NCBI GenBank assembly: GCA_019550975.1
Contig: SDWH01000016.1
Location: 41,107 to 105,106, forward strand
Source: Bacteroidales bacterium SW299
GTDB taxonomy: Bacteria > Bacteroidota > Bacteroidia > Bacteroidales > Bacteroidaceae
DNA: 64,000 nt
Reading direction: 5' to 3'
Shown here: positions 1 through 8,613 of the stretch, piece by piece
Layout: every line of letters starts with the position of its first letter
Numbering within the stretch: the stretch's first letter is position 1
Program-made: the position numbers and the translations under genes
Notes under the pieces: generated by a model
Told to the model about the DNA's origin: nothing
What the model saw: the letters and a program-made list of their open reading frames with translations, nothing else
The model's database searches: none

Positions 1-1508
1 GAGCCTTCGTATGCCGTACTTGACCAATAATACTGGTTTGATCCGGCATCATTCTTCTCTACCAGAAGAACCTTGGCATTGGCATCTCCCGAACCGTAAC
101 CGGCATCAACCAGCCCTTGCAAGGCAGCTTTCACCTTGCTGTCTTCCGCAATATAGGCATTACGCAACGCTGCCAACTGACCGATTGCAGGAATGTACCA
201 TCCGCTCGTCTTTCCTTCTGGAACAGAAGCATTATAATTACCAGCATAACTATCCATTACATTCGGCAAGGCGACATACACTTTAGAACTGGTAAGGACA
301 TTCCCAATCCAGGCATTACAATTGGCAAAGCCATATATGTCATCCTCTCCCTGACCTACACCTTCTATGCTTTCAACCGTAGAGCCGGAAGCGCCCTGTT
401 CGGCACTTGCATTGACAAAGCGGGGGGTAGGATGCAAATCACGCCATCCCATCACCCAAGCATGAATCTTTCCATCCTCGAAAGTCACACCGTCGTAGTT
501 TTCGGGGGAATCGGCGGCCGCTTCCGTTTCTGAGGTGGCGAACACCACACCGATAACGGTCTTTTCAGCGTTCAAAGACGTCGACCATGTGCCGTCACTG
601 TAATAATAGTCGCCCACATTCGGAGTATCCGGATCATCAAAGCTCACGTCCACCGTGATGATACCGTTCGCACGCTCCCAGTTGAGAGTGGCGTTTATCT
701 TCCTGTTGGCGGTCAGCGTGATGTTTTCCGCAGACACATCGTGCGTATTCTCTCCCACCTTCATCGTGAGATTTCCGGGCAGACTGTTCTTGTTTCCCAC
801 AAACAGGTAGTTGTAGAACCACACGCCATTGTCCGCATCGGCTGCAGGCCCGGAATAAGAGATTGAAACAGGCGTGTCGCTTACCGTTCCGTTCACGATG
901 TCAAAGCCGTTATAAACGTTGTAGTTGCTTACCGACACATTTCCTGCCGAAGCCACCGTTTCAGGCCTTTCGTCGGCAAAGCTGACTTTAGCCAACGGAC
1001 GGGTCATCGTTCCGGCGGTCGCTCCGTTAAGAAGCGAAAGGCTGAAAGCATCACACGCGTCATTGTTGAACAGCTCATTGCCGGTCGCCTTATAGCTCAC
1101 CGCAGGAAGCGACTCGGTGTTATAGTACAAGTCGGGGTATCTCCCGTCTGTTGCGGAAGCATCCTCTGCGACGTAATCCGCCCAAAACGAACACTTGAAG
1201 TCCTCGCCCTCGGGATTGATGGTGAAGAAGAAGCTTCCGTCCTGCGCCTCATCCACAAGCTTCTCCTGCCGGTCGGTGACCGTGCCGTTCTCCTGCACAA
1301 TAAGAATGCAGCGGAGCTTGTGGCCTGCATATGCTTGCGGCAGTGCGCGCGAATCGTTGCCGAAGGCATCATCGGGCAGTGTCACCGACACCGTAACCGA
1401 TCCGTCTGCCTGCGGTTCCTGAAGATTCTGCGGTTCCGCATCGTCCTTGCCGCACGAGGACAAAGCCAGTCCCCATGCCAGAACAGAATATAAAAACAGT
1501 TTTTTCAT
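1..1508 (-). CDS. Fimbrillin-like lipoprotein, DUF6562 type (partial, C-terminus off window)
   Basis: About 502 codons read leftwards off the edge. The start at 1508 gives a lipoprotein signal peptide MKKLFLYSVLAWGLALSSC with the Cys at residue 19. The N-terminal half has the motifs of the three paralogs to its right (KLRCIL, CSFWADYV, YNTESLPAVSY, FNNDACDAF, RPLAKVSF). The second half carries VGDYYYSDGTWS, GWYIPAIGQLAALR and YYWSST, a C-type-lectin-like/DUF1566-like module. The family is exported, lipid-anchored and thought to form fimbriae or adhesive surface structures; the ligand is unknown. It is the last visible gene of a leftward array and is preceded by a repeat-rich gap (1509-1701). 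Whether it ends normally cannot be seen. Confidence 0.8.
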   Translation of the reverse strand, partial: MKKLFLYSVLAWGLALSSCGKDDAEPQNLQEPQADGSVTVSVTLPDDAFGNDSRALPQAYAGHKLRCILIVQENGTVTDRQEKLVDEAQDGSFFFTINPEGEDFKCSFWADYVAEDASATDGRYPDLYYNTESLPAVSYKATGNELFNNDACDAFSLSLLNGATAGTMTRPLAKVSFADERPETVASAGNVSVSNYNVYNGFDIVNGTVSDTPVSISYSGPAADADNGVWFYNYLFVGNKNSLPGNLTMKVGENTHDVSAENITLTANRKINATLNWERANGIITVDVSFDDPDTPNVGDYYYSDGTWSTSLNAEKTVIGVVFATSETEAAADSPENYDGVTFEDGKIHAWVMGWRDLHPTPRFVNASAEQGASGSTVESIEGVGQGEDDIYGFANCNAWIGNVLTSSKVYVALPNVMDSYAGNYNASVPEGKTSGWYIPAIGQLAALRNAYIAEDSKVKAALQGLVDAGYGSGDANAKVLLVEKNDAGSNQYYWSSTAYEG

Positions 1509-1573
1509 ACAGATTTTCTTTATGTTTAACCGGATGAATGTCAGCCCTTTGTCACATTGCCGAACGGCGCCGG

Positions 1574-1667
1574 AAGATGACGGGTCATTTTTTTTATTTT
1601 ACCCGTCATCTTAATCAATGTTTCCCATCATCTTCATTAAAATGTCCCGTCATTTTTCAGGACGTGA
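1574..1667. repeat. 22-bp-period repeat array with inverted copy upstream of a fimbrillin gene
   Basis: Three direct units start at 1602, 1624 and 1646 (cccgtcatctt, cccatcatctt, cccgtcatttt), exactly 22 bp apart. An inverted copy at 1574-1585 (aagatgacgggt) pairs perfectly over 12 bp with 1601-1612. The array sits 66-160 bp upstream of the start at 1508. The hairpin is not followed by a T-run in the leftward direction, so it is unlikely to be a simple terminator. A regulator-binding array is an inference from the helical spacing. Confidence 0.55.
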
Positions 1668-1701
1668 AAACAGGGGGTGTGGGGCATTCTATTTCAGTCC
1701 C

Positions 1702-3327
1702 TTAGAATGTCAGCATGGGACGGGCTGACTGACCAGGACCGCCGGTGCTGTAACCGACATAATCAGTTTCTTCAGCATTGAAAGTCACACGGTATACAGA
1801 ATAGGGATCAGTATCTGTGTCCGCCGTACTTGACCAGTAATATCTGTTGGAAGTCGTATTCAAGGCACCGTTTTCTAATGCTGAAAGTGAAGCCAATACC
1901 TTGCTTTCGCCCGCATAATAAGCATTGTACAGACAAACGAGCTGTCCAACAGCAGGAAGATACCATCCGCTCGATGCAGACGGAGCCTCCAAAGCAAATG
2001 AACTGATATTATTAATAGCTACATAAGTTCCCTGCTCAGTGCCCTCTGCCAGATTTGTCAATGCATTGTTCGGCCATGCCAGCGTATTCTTGTAGCCCAA
2101 GATATCGCTTTCTCCCGTGCCAACTCCCTCTATGCCTTCAATTGCACTTTGTGAGCCATGTCCTGTTTCCACAAATCTCGGACTTCCAGACATATCCTGC
2201 GCAGCGATAACCCAACCATGAATCGTGTTATCCGCAAAAGTCACCTCCGGATAGTTTGCCACTGCATCCGAAGAAGCATCGCCGTCAGCCGTGGCGAACA
2301 CCACACCAACTACGGTTTTCGTGCCGTCTAAAGAAGCAGACCAGGTTCCGTCGCTGTAATAATAGTCACCCACCTGCGGAGCGTTCGGGTCAGCGGCCTC
2401 TTCCCAATCGCCTGCAATGTCTACCGTAATGCTTACAGAGCCGTCGGACGGTGCATTTGCCCAGTCAAGGCTTCCGTTCACCTTTGTATTGGCAGTCAGG
2501 ATTATGTCACTCACATTGATCTCTTTGGTCGTTCCGTCAACCGTCATTGATATGTTGCCATCGGCATCCGGCAGTTCATTCTTGTTTCCTACGAAAAGAT
2601 AGTTGAAGAAGAACACGTTGTCTGTTTTCACAGGCGCTATATCGCTGCATGAAATCACGGTTTCACTCTCACCAACCACTTCATTGGTCTCGATATTGAA
2701 GCCGTTATACACTCCGTAGCCGCTCACGCTGATTGAAGAAGCTGCCGATACGGCATCCCCTTTATCGGAAATGCTCACCTTTGCGAACGGACGCTTGAGC
2801 TCCACACTCAATGCCGCCCCGTTTGCGATGGTTCCGCAATATGCGTCGCAATCATCATTGTTGAAAAGACTTCCGTCTGTGGTCACACCCGTATTGTAAG
2901 TTACTGCAGGCAGGCTCTGTGTGTTATAATACAAGTCGGCATATTTCTTTTCGTTGCCATCTCCCGTAACGGCAGCATCATCTTCAATGAAGTCTGCCCA
3001 GAACATACATTTATAGTCGTTCGCATCCTGCGGAGTAAAGGTAAAGCTGAAGGTTTCGCCAACGGCTTCCGATTCCACCTTCTCGATGCGTTCACTCCAA
3101 GAGCCGTCGCTATTGGTTACATAAAGGATGCACCGCAACTGATGCGCGTCGTCGGAAGCTGACGGAATATAGCGTGAAGAAGCTCTGCCGGCAACATTGT
3201 CCGGAAGCTGCACCGTAACAGTTACGGGCTGATCTGACTGAGATGCGTTTCCGCTCAAATCTTCCTGGCTGCATGAAAACAGTCCCACGCTCAAAGCCAG
3301 TGCCGGAAATAAAATACTTTTTTTCAT
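1702..3327 (-). CDS. Fimbrillin-like lipoprotein, DUF6562 type (paralog 2)
   Basis: 541 residues. The signal peptide MKKSILFPALALSVGLFSC has a lipobox Cys at position 19. An N-terminal DUF6562-like beta domain (about 30-290) contains QLRCILYV, CMFWADFI, YYNTQSLPAVTY, NNDCDAYCG and LKRPFAKVSI. Then come a short linker, VGDYYYSDGTWS (about 310) and a C-terminal lectin-like region with GWYLPAVGQL and YYWSST ending in RPMLTF. It is close to its neighbours in both halves, so it belongs to a tandem duplicated set read leftwards in one operon. The family is predicted to form outer-membrane-anchored fimbriae or adhesins. The individual function is unknown. Confidence 0.85.
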   Translation of the reverse strand: MKKSILFPALALSVGLFSCSQEDLSGNASQSDQPVTVTVQLPDNVAGRASSRYIPSASDDAHQLRCILYVTNSDGSWSERIEKVESEAVGETFSFTFTPQDANDYKCMFWADFIEDDAAVTGDGNEKKYADLYYNTQSLPAVTYNTGVTTDGSLFNNDDCDAYCGTIANGAALSVELKRPFAKVSISDKGDAVSAASSISVSGYGVYNGFNIETNEVVGESETVISCSDIAPVKTDNVFFFNYLFVGNKNELPDADGNISMTVDGTTKEINVSDIILTANTKVNGSLDWANAPSDGSVSITVDIAGDWEEAADPNAPQVGDYYYSDGTWSASLDGTKTVVGVVFATADGDASSDAVANYPEVTFADNTIHGWVIAAQDMSGSPRFVETGHGSQSAIEGIEGVGTGESDILGYKNTLAWPNNALTNLAEGTEQGTYVAINNISSFALEAPSASSGWYLPAVGQLVCLYNAYYAGESKVLASLSALENGALNTTSNRYYWSSTADTDTDPYSVYRVTFNAEETDYVGYSTGGPGQSARPMLTF

Positions 3328-3383
3328 GATGTCTGTTATTTAAAGGTTTATGATTTCTGTATGCCAACCAATATCTGTTGTTT

Positions 3384-4940
3384 TTAAAAAGTCAAGATGG
3401 GACGGCAGTGGCGGCCTGTTGTTGCCGATTGTGTACGGGCAACATAATTTGTTTCTCCGCTAACCGGAAAGAAGCGCATAAGTCCCAGTTCTGTCATATT
3501 AGTATGATAAGTACTTGACCAATAATAGTGGGTATTACCAGATTCAGCAGAAGTGTCCATAAGATCAGCTTCCCCATCTCCATTCAGAGCGGTCAATGCC
3601 TCAAGTACTTTGCTACTCTCTGCATTATAGGCCTCTCGCAGAGCCAGCAACTGTCCTAAAGCCGGAATGTACCAGCCACTGGTTTCAGTCAACGGAGCCT
3701 CAAGTTCATAGGCATCAACTGCATCCAATGCCGGAAGATCCACACCGCCGGCACCTGCCTTCCATGCCTGCGAATTGGCATAACCTTTTATTTCATCACA
3801 AGTTGTTGTAGAAGCAGTAATGTTAGCAACGGCAACACCTGATACATTATTTAATCTTTCGGCCGAGAAAGCAGAAGAAGCACATTCCTTCAAGCCAATA
3901 ACCCAGCCGTGAATTTCACCATCCGCAAAAGTCACATCCTCGTAGTTAGCGGGCAAATCACTGTCTATTGCACTTCCATCACCTGTTGCTGCGAACACCA
4001 CACCGACAACGGTCTTGTTCTCATCCAATGCAGAAGAATAACTTCCGTCGCTATAATAATAATCGCCCACTTGCGGAGCCGGAACCACCTCGCCCACGTT
4101 CGCCTCAAAGCTCAGATTATATTGCGTATTGGCATTCAGAAGCAGCCCATCGGTAGAAATGGAAGTCGCTCCTCCATCGCCAACCGTCATGGAAATGCTT
4201 TCCGGAAGCCTGGTGCTTGTTCCGTCTGCAAACAGATAATTGCAGAACCACACGCCATCACCGGCAACCGCTCCGCTATAGTCCGGGAGATTTGCTCTCG
4301 TTTCGCTTACCGTTCCGTCCGTAATGTTCATTCCGTTATTGACAGCATAACCCGTGACCGCAATGTTTCCCGACACCTCCGAAGTCTTTTCTTTAAAGTT
4401 CACCTTCGCGAACGGACGCTTCAAAACCACCGTACCGCCCGTAACCTCAGCGGCAGTAAAATGTCCTGTGAAAGCATCGCAGGCATCGTTGTTATAAAAG
4501 CTGTGTCCATCCGCCAACGTTGAAGAATAAGTTACGTCCGGAATACGCTGCGTGTCATAATACAAATCATCATAACGCCCATCGGCATTTGTGTCAGTGC
4601 CTGAAACAAAATCCGCCCAGAACGAGCATGTATACGTATCAGTAGCTGGAGTAAAAGTGAATGAGATGGTTCCTCCTGCATCAGCAAGAACCGTTTCCTG
4701 ACGTACCGGTGTTTCTCCGTTACCCGACACATAAAGTATGCAACGCAACTGATGTCCGTCCGGAATAGCAGGAAGTGCACGCGACACAGCGTCACTTTCC
4801 ACTTCGCTCGGCAACTGCACCGATATCGTAACGGGCCGCCCTGCCTGAGGCGCACTGCCCTGCTCCATCAAATCTTCCTGGCTGCACGAGAACAGTCCTG
4901 TTCCCAAAGCCAGTGTCGAATATAAAAGTATTCTTTTCAT
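3384..4940 (-). CDS. Fimbrillin-like lipoprotein, DUF6562 type (paralog 3)
   Basis: 518 residues with signal peptide MKRILLYSTLALGTGLFSC (lipobox Cys 19). It has the same two-part layout as its neighbours: an N-terminal domain with HQLRCILYV, CSFWADFV, YYDTQRIPDVTY, NNDACDAF and LKRPFAKVNF, and a C-terminal module with VGDYYYSDGSYS, KTVVGVVFA, GWYIPALGQLLALR and YYWSST, ending RPILTF. The gap to paralog 2 is 56 bp, consistent with co-transcription. The gap on its upstream side holds three copies of a hairpin repeat (4956-5115). Differences among paralogs lie mostly in loops, which suggests divergence in binding specificity. That last point is inference. Confidence 0.85.
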   Translation of the reverse strand: MKRILLYSTLALGTGLFSCSQEDLMEQGSAPQAGRPVTISVQLPSEVESDAVSRALPAIPDGHQLRCILYVSGNGETPVRQETVLADAGGTISFTFTPATDTYTCSFWADFVSGTDTNADGRYDDLYYDTQRIPDVTYSSTLADGHSFYNNDACDAFTGHFTAAEVTGGTVVLKRPFAKVNFKEKTSEVSGNIAVTGYAVNNGMNITDGTVSETRANLPDYSGAVAGDGVWFCNYLFADGTSTRLPESISMTVGDGGATSISTDGLLLNANTQYNLSFEANVGEVVPAPQVGDYYYSDGSYSSALDENKTVVGVVFAATGDGSAIDSDLPANYEDVTFADGEIHGWVIGLKECASSAFSAERLNNVSGVAVANITASTTTCDEIKGYANSQAWKAGAGGVDLPALDAVDAYELEAPLTETSGWYIPALGQLLALREAYNAESSKVLEALTALNGDGEADLMDTSAESGNTHYYWSSTYHTNMTELGLMRFFPVSGETNYVARTQSATTGRHCRPILTF

Positions 4941-4955
4941 GGTTCGTTATTGTTT

Positions 4956-5115
4956 AAGGCCCCCTCAACTCCTCCCGAAGGGGAGCTTACTGAGCTTGTT
5001 CTTTAAGCCTCCACTTCGGGGGAGGTTTGGAAGGGCCTCGGGTTTGTTTTTAATTTTAATTATTTGTTTATTATGTTTTCTCTGAAGCCTCCCCTTCGGG
5101 GGAGGTTTGGAGGGC
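4956..5115. repeat. REP-like hairpin repeats, three copies
   Basis: Two direct copies, about 5004-5035 and 5084-5115, share aagcctcc, cttcgggggagg and tttgga. A third copy at about 4956-4987 is inverted. The core is a strong GC stem closed on a ttcg tetraloop, for example cctcccc-ttcg-ggggagg. A fourth, more diverged copy lies upstream of iorA at about 21827-21860. They are intergenic and could affect mRNA stability or termination inside the fimbrillin operon. They look like dispersed repeats rather than a gene. Confidence 0.6.
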
Positions 5116-5126
5116 CGCTAAAGGGC

Positions 5127-6692
5127 TTAGAATGTCAGTATCGGACGGCAACGCTTACCGGAAGTACCTCCATGCGAATTTATAAATCCATCTGTTACAG
5201 CAGGATCAAATGTTATAGTCCGGACATAATACACGGAATTTGAAGTTCTCCCCGTACTTGACCAATAATAATTGCCCGTACCGGATTCCGTCACGATAAG
5301 GTCTGCCTTCGAATCGTCATCCGCCAAAACCTGCAGCGCATTCTTTACTGCATTGTTCTCAGCACCGTAAACAGTACGTAAAGCCGTCAACTGTCCGATT
5401 GCAGGAATATACCAGCCGGAAGTACCTGACTCTGGAAGCGGGGCATCGAAATCCTCTGCATAAGTGCTTAATTGATTCAGTGCCACATATTCAACGCCTT
5501 CGGCAAGCACATTGTCTGGCCATGCTTTGCAGTTCGCATACCCTTTGATGTCATCCTCGGCAGTTCCTACTCCTGCAACGCCAGTCAAAGCACTGCCTGC
5601 AGTGTTTGTAATGAACTGAGGTGTGCTCATCTCTTTCAGAGAAACAACCCATCCATGAACCACACCGTCCTCGAAAGTCACGCCTTCATAGTTGGCCACA
5701 TCATCGGCAGCAGCGGCTCCGTCACCCTCTACTGTAGCAAATACGACACCGACCGGAGTTTTTCCGGGCACCAGATAGTTGGCCCATGTTCCGTCACTGT
5801 AATAGTAGTCACCCACTCTCGGAGCATCCGGATCGGAAAAGCCTACATCCACCGTTATACTGATACCGGCATCCGCCCAGTTAAAGTGCGCATTTACCGT
5901 CTTGTCTGCCTCCAGCACCATATTGTCCGTTTCGATACTCTTTGTAACGCCGTCTGCCGTCATGGAGATTGCTCCTCCCGGAAGAGCGGAACTTCCGGAA
6001 GCGGAGGCAAACAGGTAATTGGAGAACCATACCCGGTTAGCTCTATCCGCCACTCCACCGGCATAACTGATTGTACCCGTTCCATCCGGAGTTCCGCTTT
6101 GTATGTCAAACCTGTTGAATACTTCATAACTGACCTCTATGTTTCCTGAAACAGCAATCGCATCCTCATTGGAATAAGTAACTTTCGCAAACGGACGCTT
6201 CAAGGTGAGCACCGTTCCCTCACCGGCTGCAACATGACCATAGAAAGCATCGCACGCATCGTTGTTGAACAAGCTTCCGTCTGTCATCCGGCCGGCTACA
6301 TAAGCGATTGTCGGCATACTTTGCGTATCATAGTACAGATCGGCATAACGTCCGTTCTCGTCAGGCTCGGCATCCGCTTCAATGAAATCCGCCCACACAT
6401 ACAGTTCAGCGCCGACAGGAACATCAGTAAAGTAGAACTTGTTGTTCACAGACTCCGACTCCACCATCTCGTAGCGGTTTTCTCCGCTCACAAGAATGCA
6501 GCGAAGCTGATAACCTTCCGGCGTTTCCGGAAATGGCGCCGATGTTCCGTCCGTCGGTGTCCCTCCTTCAGGAAGCTCCACTTCCACCGTACCGGAGTTC
6601 CCGCCAGGAGATTCCCAGTCGAGATCTTTCGTTGTGCATGACGAAAGTCCCGCACCCAGAACCAGCATCACATATAAAAATAGTTTCTTCAT
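5127..6692 (-). CDS. Fimbrillin-like lipoprotein, DUF6562 type (paralog 4)
   Basis: 521 residues from the ATG at 6692, chosen because it gives MKKLFLYVMLVLGAGLSSC with a lipobox; an in-frame ATG 42 bp upstream would bury the signal peptide. The N-terminal domain has YQLRCILVS, VWADFIEAD, YYDTQSMPTIAY, NNDACDAFYG and LKRPFAKVTY. The C-terminal module has VGDYYYSDGTW, GWYIPAIGQLTALR and YYWSST, ending RPILTF. It is the first of the four tandem paralogs to be transcribed, 22 bp after the stop of the FimB/Mfa2-like lipoprotein. It is probably a major or tip fimbrial subunit; which one cannot be told from sequence. Confidence 0.85.
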   Translation of the reverse strand: MKKLFLYVMLVLGAGLSSCTTKDLDWESPGGNSGTVEVELPEGGTPTDGTSAPFPETPEGYQLRCILVSGENRYEMVESESVNNKFYFTDVPVGAELYVWADFIEADAEPDENGRYADLYYDTQSMPTIAYVAGRMTDGSLFNNDACDAFYGHVAAGEGTVLTLKRPFAKVTYSNEDAIAVSGNIEVSYEVFNRFDIQSGTPDGTGTISYAGGVADRANRVWFSNYLFASASGSSALPGGAISMTADGVTKSIETDNMVLEADKTVNAHFNWADAGISITVDVGFSDPDAPRVGDYYYSDGTWANYLVPGKTPVGVVFATVEGDGAAAADDVANYEGVTFEDGVVHGWVVSLKEMSTPQFITNTAGSALTGVAGVGTAEDDIKGYANCKAWPDNVLAEGVEYVALNQLSTYAEDFDAPLPESGTSGWYIPAIGQLTALRTVYGAENNAVKNALQVLADDDSKADLIVTESGTGNYYWSSTGRTSNSVYYVRTITFDPAVTDGFINSHGGTSGKRCRPILTF

Positions 6693-6714
6693 GGCAATCT
6701 CATTTAACAGATTA

Positions 6715-7791
6715 TCAATTGTCCAGATCCACATCTATTTCATCATCGAAATCCGGATCAAACCCAATGCCGCCATTCGGATCCGTAGTCAGGAAAGGAG
6801 CACGAATTACAGTGTTCACTCCACGCTTGCACTGAAGGCGGAATGAATATCTGGCATATTCCACATTCGTATCTTCGGCATTCACTACCCTCAATGTCAC
6901 AGGAACAGAAAAGGTTTCGTCCGGATCGATAAGAATATAGTCGAACAGCAGCGAATATTCGCCTCCTGCATTCTCCAAAGCTGTTTTTCTGAGTGAGGCA
7001 TTGAAAGACATTCCGTCGAAAGCATGGCGGGTCACATCAGACAGCACATCATAACCGACCGGCATGCTTCCGTCATAATCAAGGTATACGCGGAATGCCG
7101 AGCCGCCTTCAGGATCGGTGACAGAAGCCACATTTTCCAAAGCCAGAAAATCGGCCACGTCTGTCGCCACCAGTTCAAAACGGCCTGCGGGACGCGCCAG
7201 TTCCATGCTTACCGGCACTTTCGCACCCCACTCGTCACGATAACGTGTCAGATCCAGGTCCTGACACCCGTAGAACGCATCCTCGAAACGGTTGTTTCCG
7301 ACATAGCTTTTGCTTTTCGGCTTCATCACAGTGGTGAAATCAAATGTATTGTAGCAGGAATCCGTTTCCGCAATTTCATCGGTATCAAAATCCCCGTAAT
7401 AATCCACCCATACCGCCAGGCGGTAGTCGCGTGCATGCAAGGGAACGGACACTCTCGTCTGAAAACGGTTAGTGAGCGGAAGATCTTCATAAACGATAAC
7501 CCGTTCTGCCAAAGCAGTGCCTTCGTATGCCGCTATGGTAATTCGGTGAAGCGCATCCGGATAATTGGCCGCATTCACATACAGATTGTTTACGCTCGCA
7601 TCCTCCGAATCGGGAAGGTTCAGGTCCAGCGAAATTTCCGCTTCCACAGTAACCGATGTAGGGTCAACTCCCACTTCACCGTCAGCCGTTTCTTCCGGAA
7701 ATTCCGAAAGACAACCGGTCGCCAGCACGGGAAGCAATGCCATCATGCTCCACCGCGCAAGTTTGTTCTTATATGTCATAATCTTTTTCAT
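6715..7791 (-). CDS. Fimbrial accessory lipoprotein (FimB/Mfa2- or DUF6562-like)
   Basis: 358 residues. The N-terminus has a basic start, a hydrophobic stretch and a lipobox (LLPVLATGC, Cys 27). The body shares the pattern of the fimbrillins downstream (YRLAVWVDYYG, DAFYGC, LARPAGRFEL) but is shorter and lacks the YYWSST lectin-like module. It ends in an acidic DFDDEIDVDLDN tail. In Bacteroidales fimbrial operons a lipoprotein of this kind commonly acts as anchor or length regulator next to the structural subunits, and its place before four fimbrillin genes fits that. The anchor role is inference. Either the ATG at 7791 or the one at 7779 could be the start. Confidence 0.65.
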   Translation of the reverse strand: MKKIMTYKNKLARWSMMALLPVLATGCLSEFPEETADGEVGVDPTSVTVEAEISLDLNLPDSEDASVNNLYVNAANYPDALHRITIAAYEGTALAERVIVYEDLPLTNRFQTRVSVPLHARDYRLAVWVDYYGDFDTDEIAETDSCYNTFDFTTVMKPKSKSYVGNNRFEDAFYGCQDLDLTRYRDEWGAKVPVSMELARPAGRFELVATDVADFLALENVASVTDPEGGSAFRVYLDYDGSMPVGYDVLSDVTRHAFDGMSFNASLRKTALENAGGEYSLLFDYILIDPDETFSVPVTLRVVNAEDTNVEYARYSFRLQCKRGVNTVIRAPFLTTDPNGGIGFDPDFDDEIDVDLDN

Positions 7792-7810
7792 GATACTTTA
7801 TTCTTCTTTC

Positions 7811-8572
7811 TTAGAAACGATAAACCAATGACGCGCCAATACGGGTAATTCCCCAATAGTTATAGGACTTCTTTCCTATCTGCGCACCGTTGTCGATATT
7901 GTAATACTGATTATATTTCATATTGGCGTACCCTGCTCCAATAAGGAACTCTGCTCCCCAATGCTCGGAAAAAGGAAGCGAATAACCGTAAGTGAAGCCG
8001 GCTCCCAGCACCGGACGCTCCGTAGACTGAAAACGGTCGTCTTTCCATTTCACATTGAATGCACCGACATGAGCATGAACACCAACGAAATGTCCTTTGC
8101 CCACACCTTTCATCCACCAGCGGGCTTCGGGCTGGAAAAGCACCAGACGAACACCGTGCTCCTGCTCAATATCCCAAAGGCTCCAGTTGAAAGGAAGCTC
8201 CAAAGACACATGCTCATGAAGCTGCACTTCGGCAGAAAGGTTCATGATCGCTCCTGCCCAATAAACCGCATTTGTCTTGACCGCCACATAACGTGAAGAC
8301 GGGTCGAATGTTTGTTTCTTAACGGCCTTTCTGACTTCGCCGCCCTTCTTGCCTGTTTGAGGCTTTGTCGTTTCCACTTTCTTTTCTGCCGGACGTCCTC
8401 CCTGTGCCTGGGCACCCAGCCTTGTCTTCGTACCTTTCGGTTTATGAGGTACCTGCAATGATTCAGTCCCGTTTTCCGAGCTGCCGGCCGAAGGCAGAGA
8501 TTCTGCCAGAATTGTCTCACCGAAGAAAGACATGCACAAAAGCAGACCGACTATCATATATTTCCTTTTCAT
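7811..8572 (-). CDS. DUF3575-type outer-membrane beta-barrel protein
   Basis: 253 residues from the ATG at 8572, preferred because it begins MKRKYMIVGLLLC with a clean signal peptide. A low-complexity Lys/Pro/Gly-rich linker (about 30-85) leads to a C-terminal domain with YVAVKTNAVYWAGAIMNLS, VSLELPFNWSLW, PEARWWM, HFVGVHAHVGAFN, and a terminal VYRF typical of outer-membrane barrels. DUF3575 proteins are frequent neighbours of Bacteroidales fimbrial genes and are presumed outer-membrane components. It is the first gene of the fimbrial set and starts only 41 bp after the sulfatase stop, so read-through from the polysaccharide operon is possible. Confidence 0.75.
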   Translation of the reverse strand: MKRKYMIVGLLLCMSFFGETILAESLPSAGSSENGTESLQVPHKPKGTKTRLGAQAQGGRPAEKKVETTKPQTGKKGGEVRKAVKKQTFDPSSRYVAVKTNAVYWAGAIMNLSAEVQLHEHVSLELPFNWSLWDIEQEHGVRLVLFQPEARWWMKGVGKGHFVGVHAHVGAFNVKWKDDRFQSTERPVLGAGFTYGYSLPFSEHWGAEFLIGAGYANMKYNQYYNIDNGAQIGKKSYNYWGITRIGASLVYRF

Positions 8573-8613
8573 AATGCTTGATTGTTTTCTATACATTCTT
8601 TTTCACTTTGTTT

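Noticed and set aside
3909..4523. Long plus-strand frames opposite the fimbrillin, SusC and IorA genes
   Set aside because: They are antisense to well-supported genes, have no recognisable domains and follow the codon structure of the real strand.
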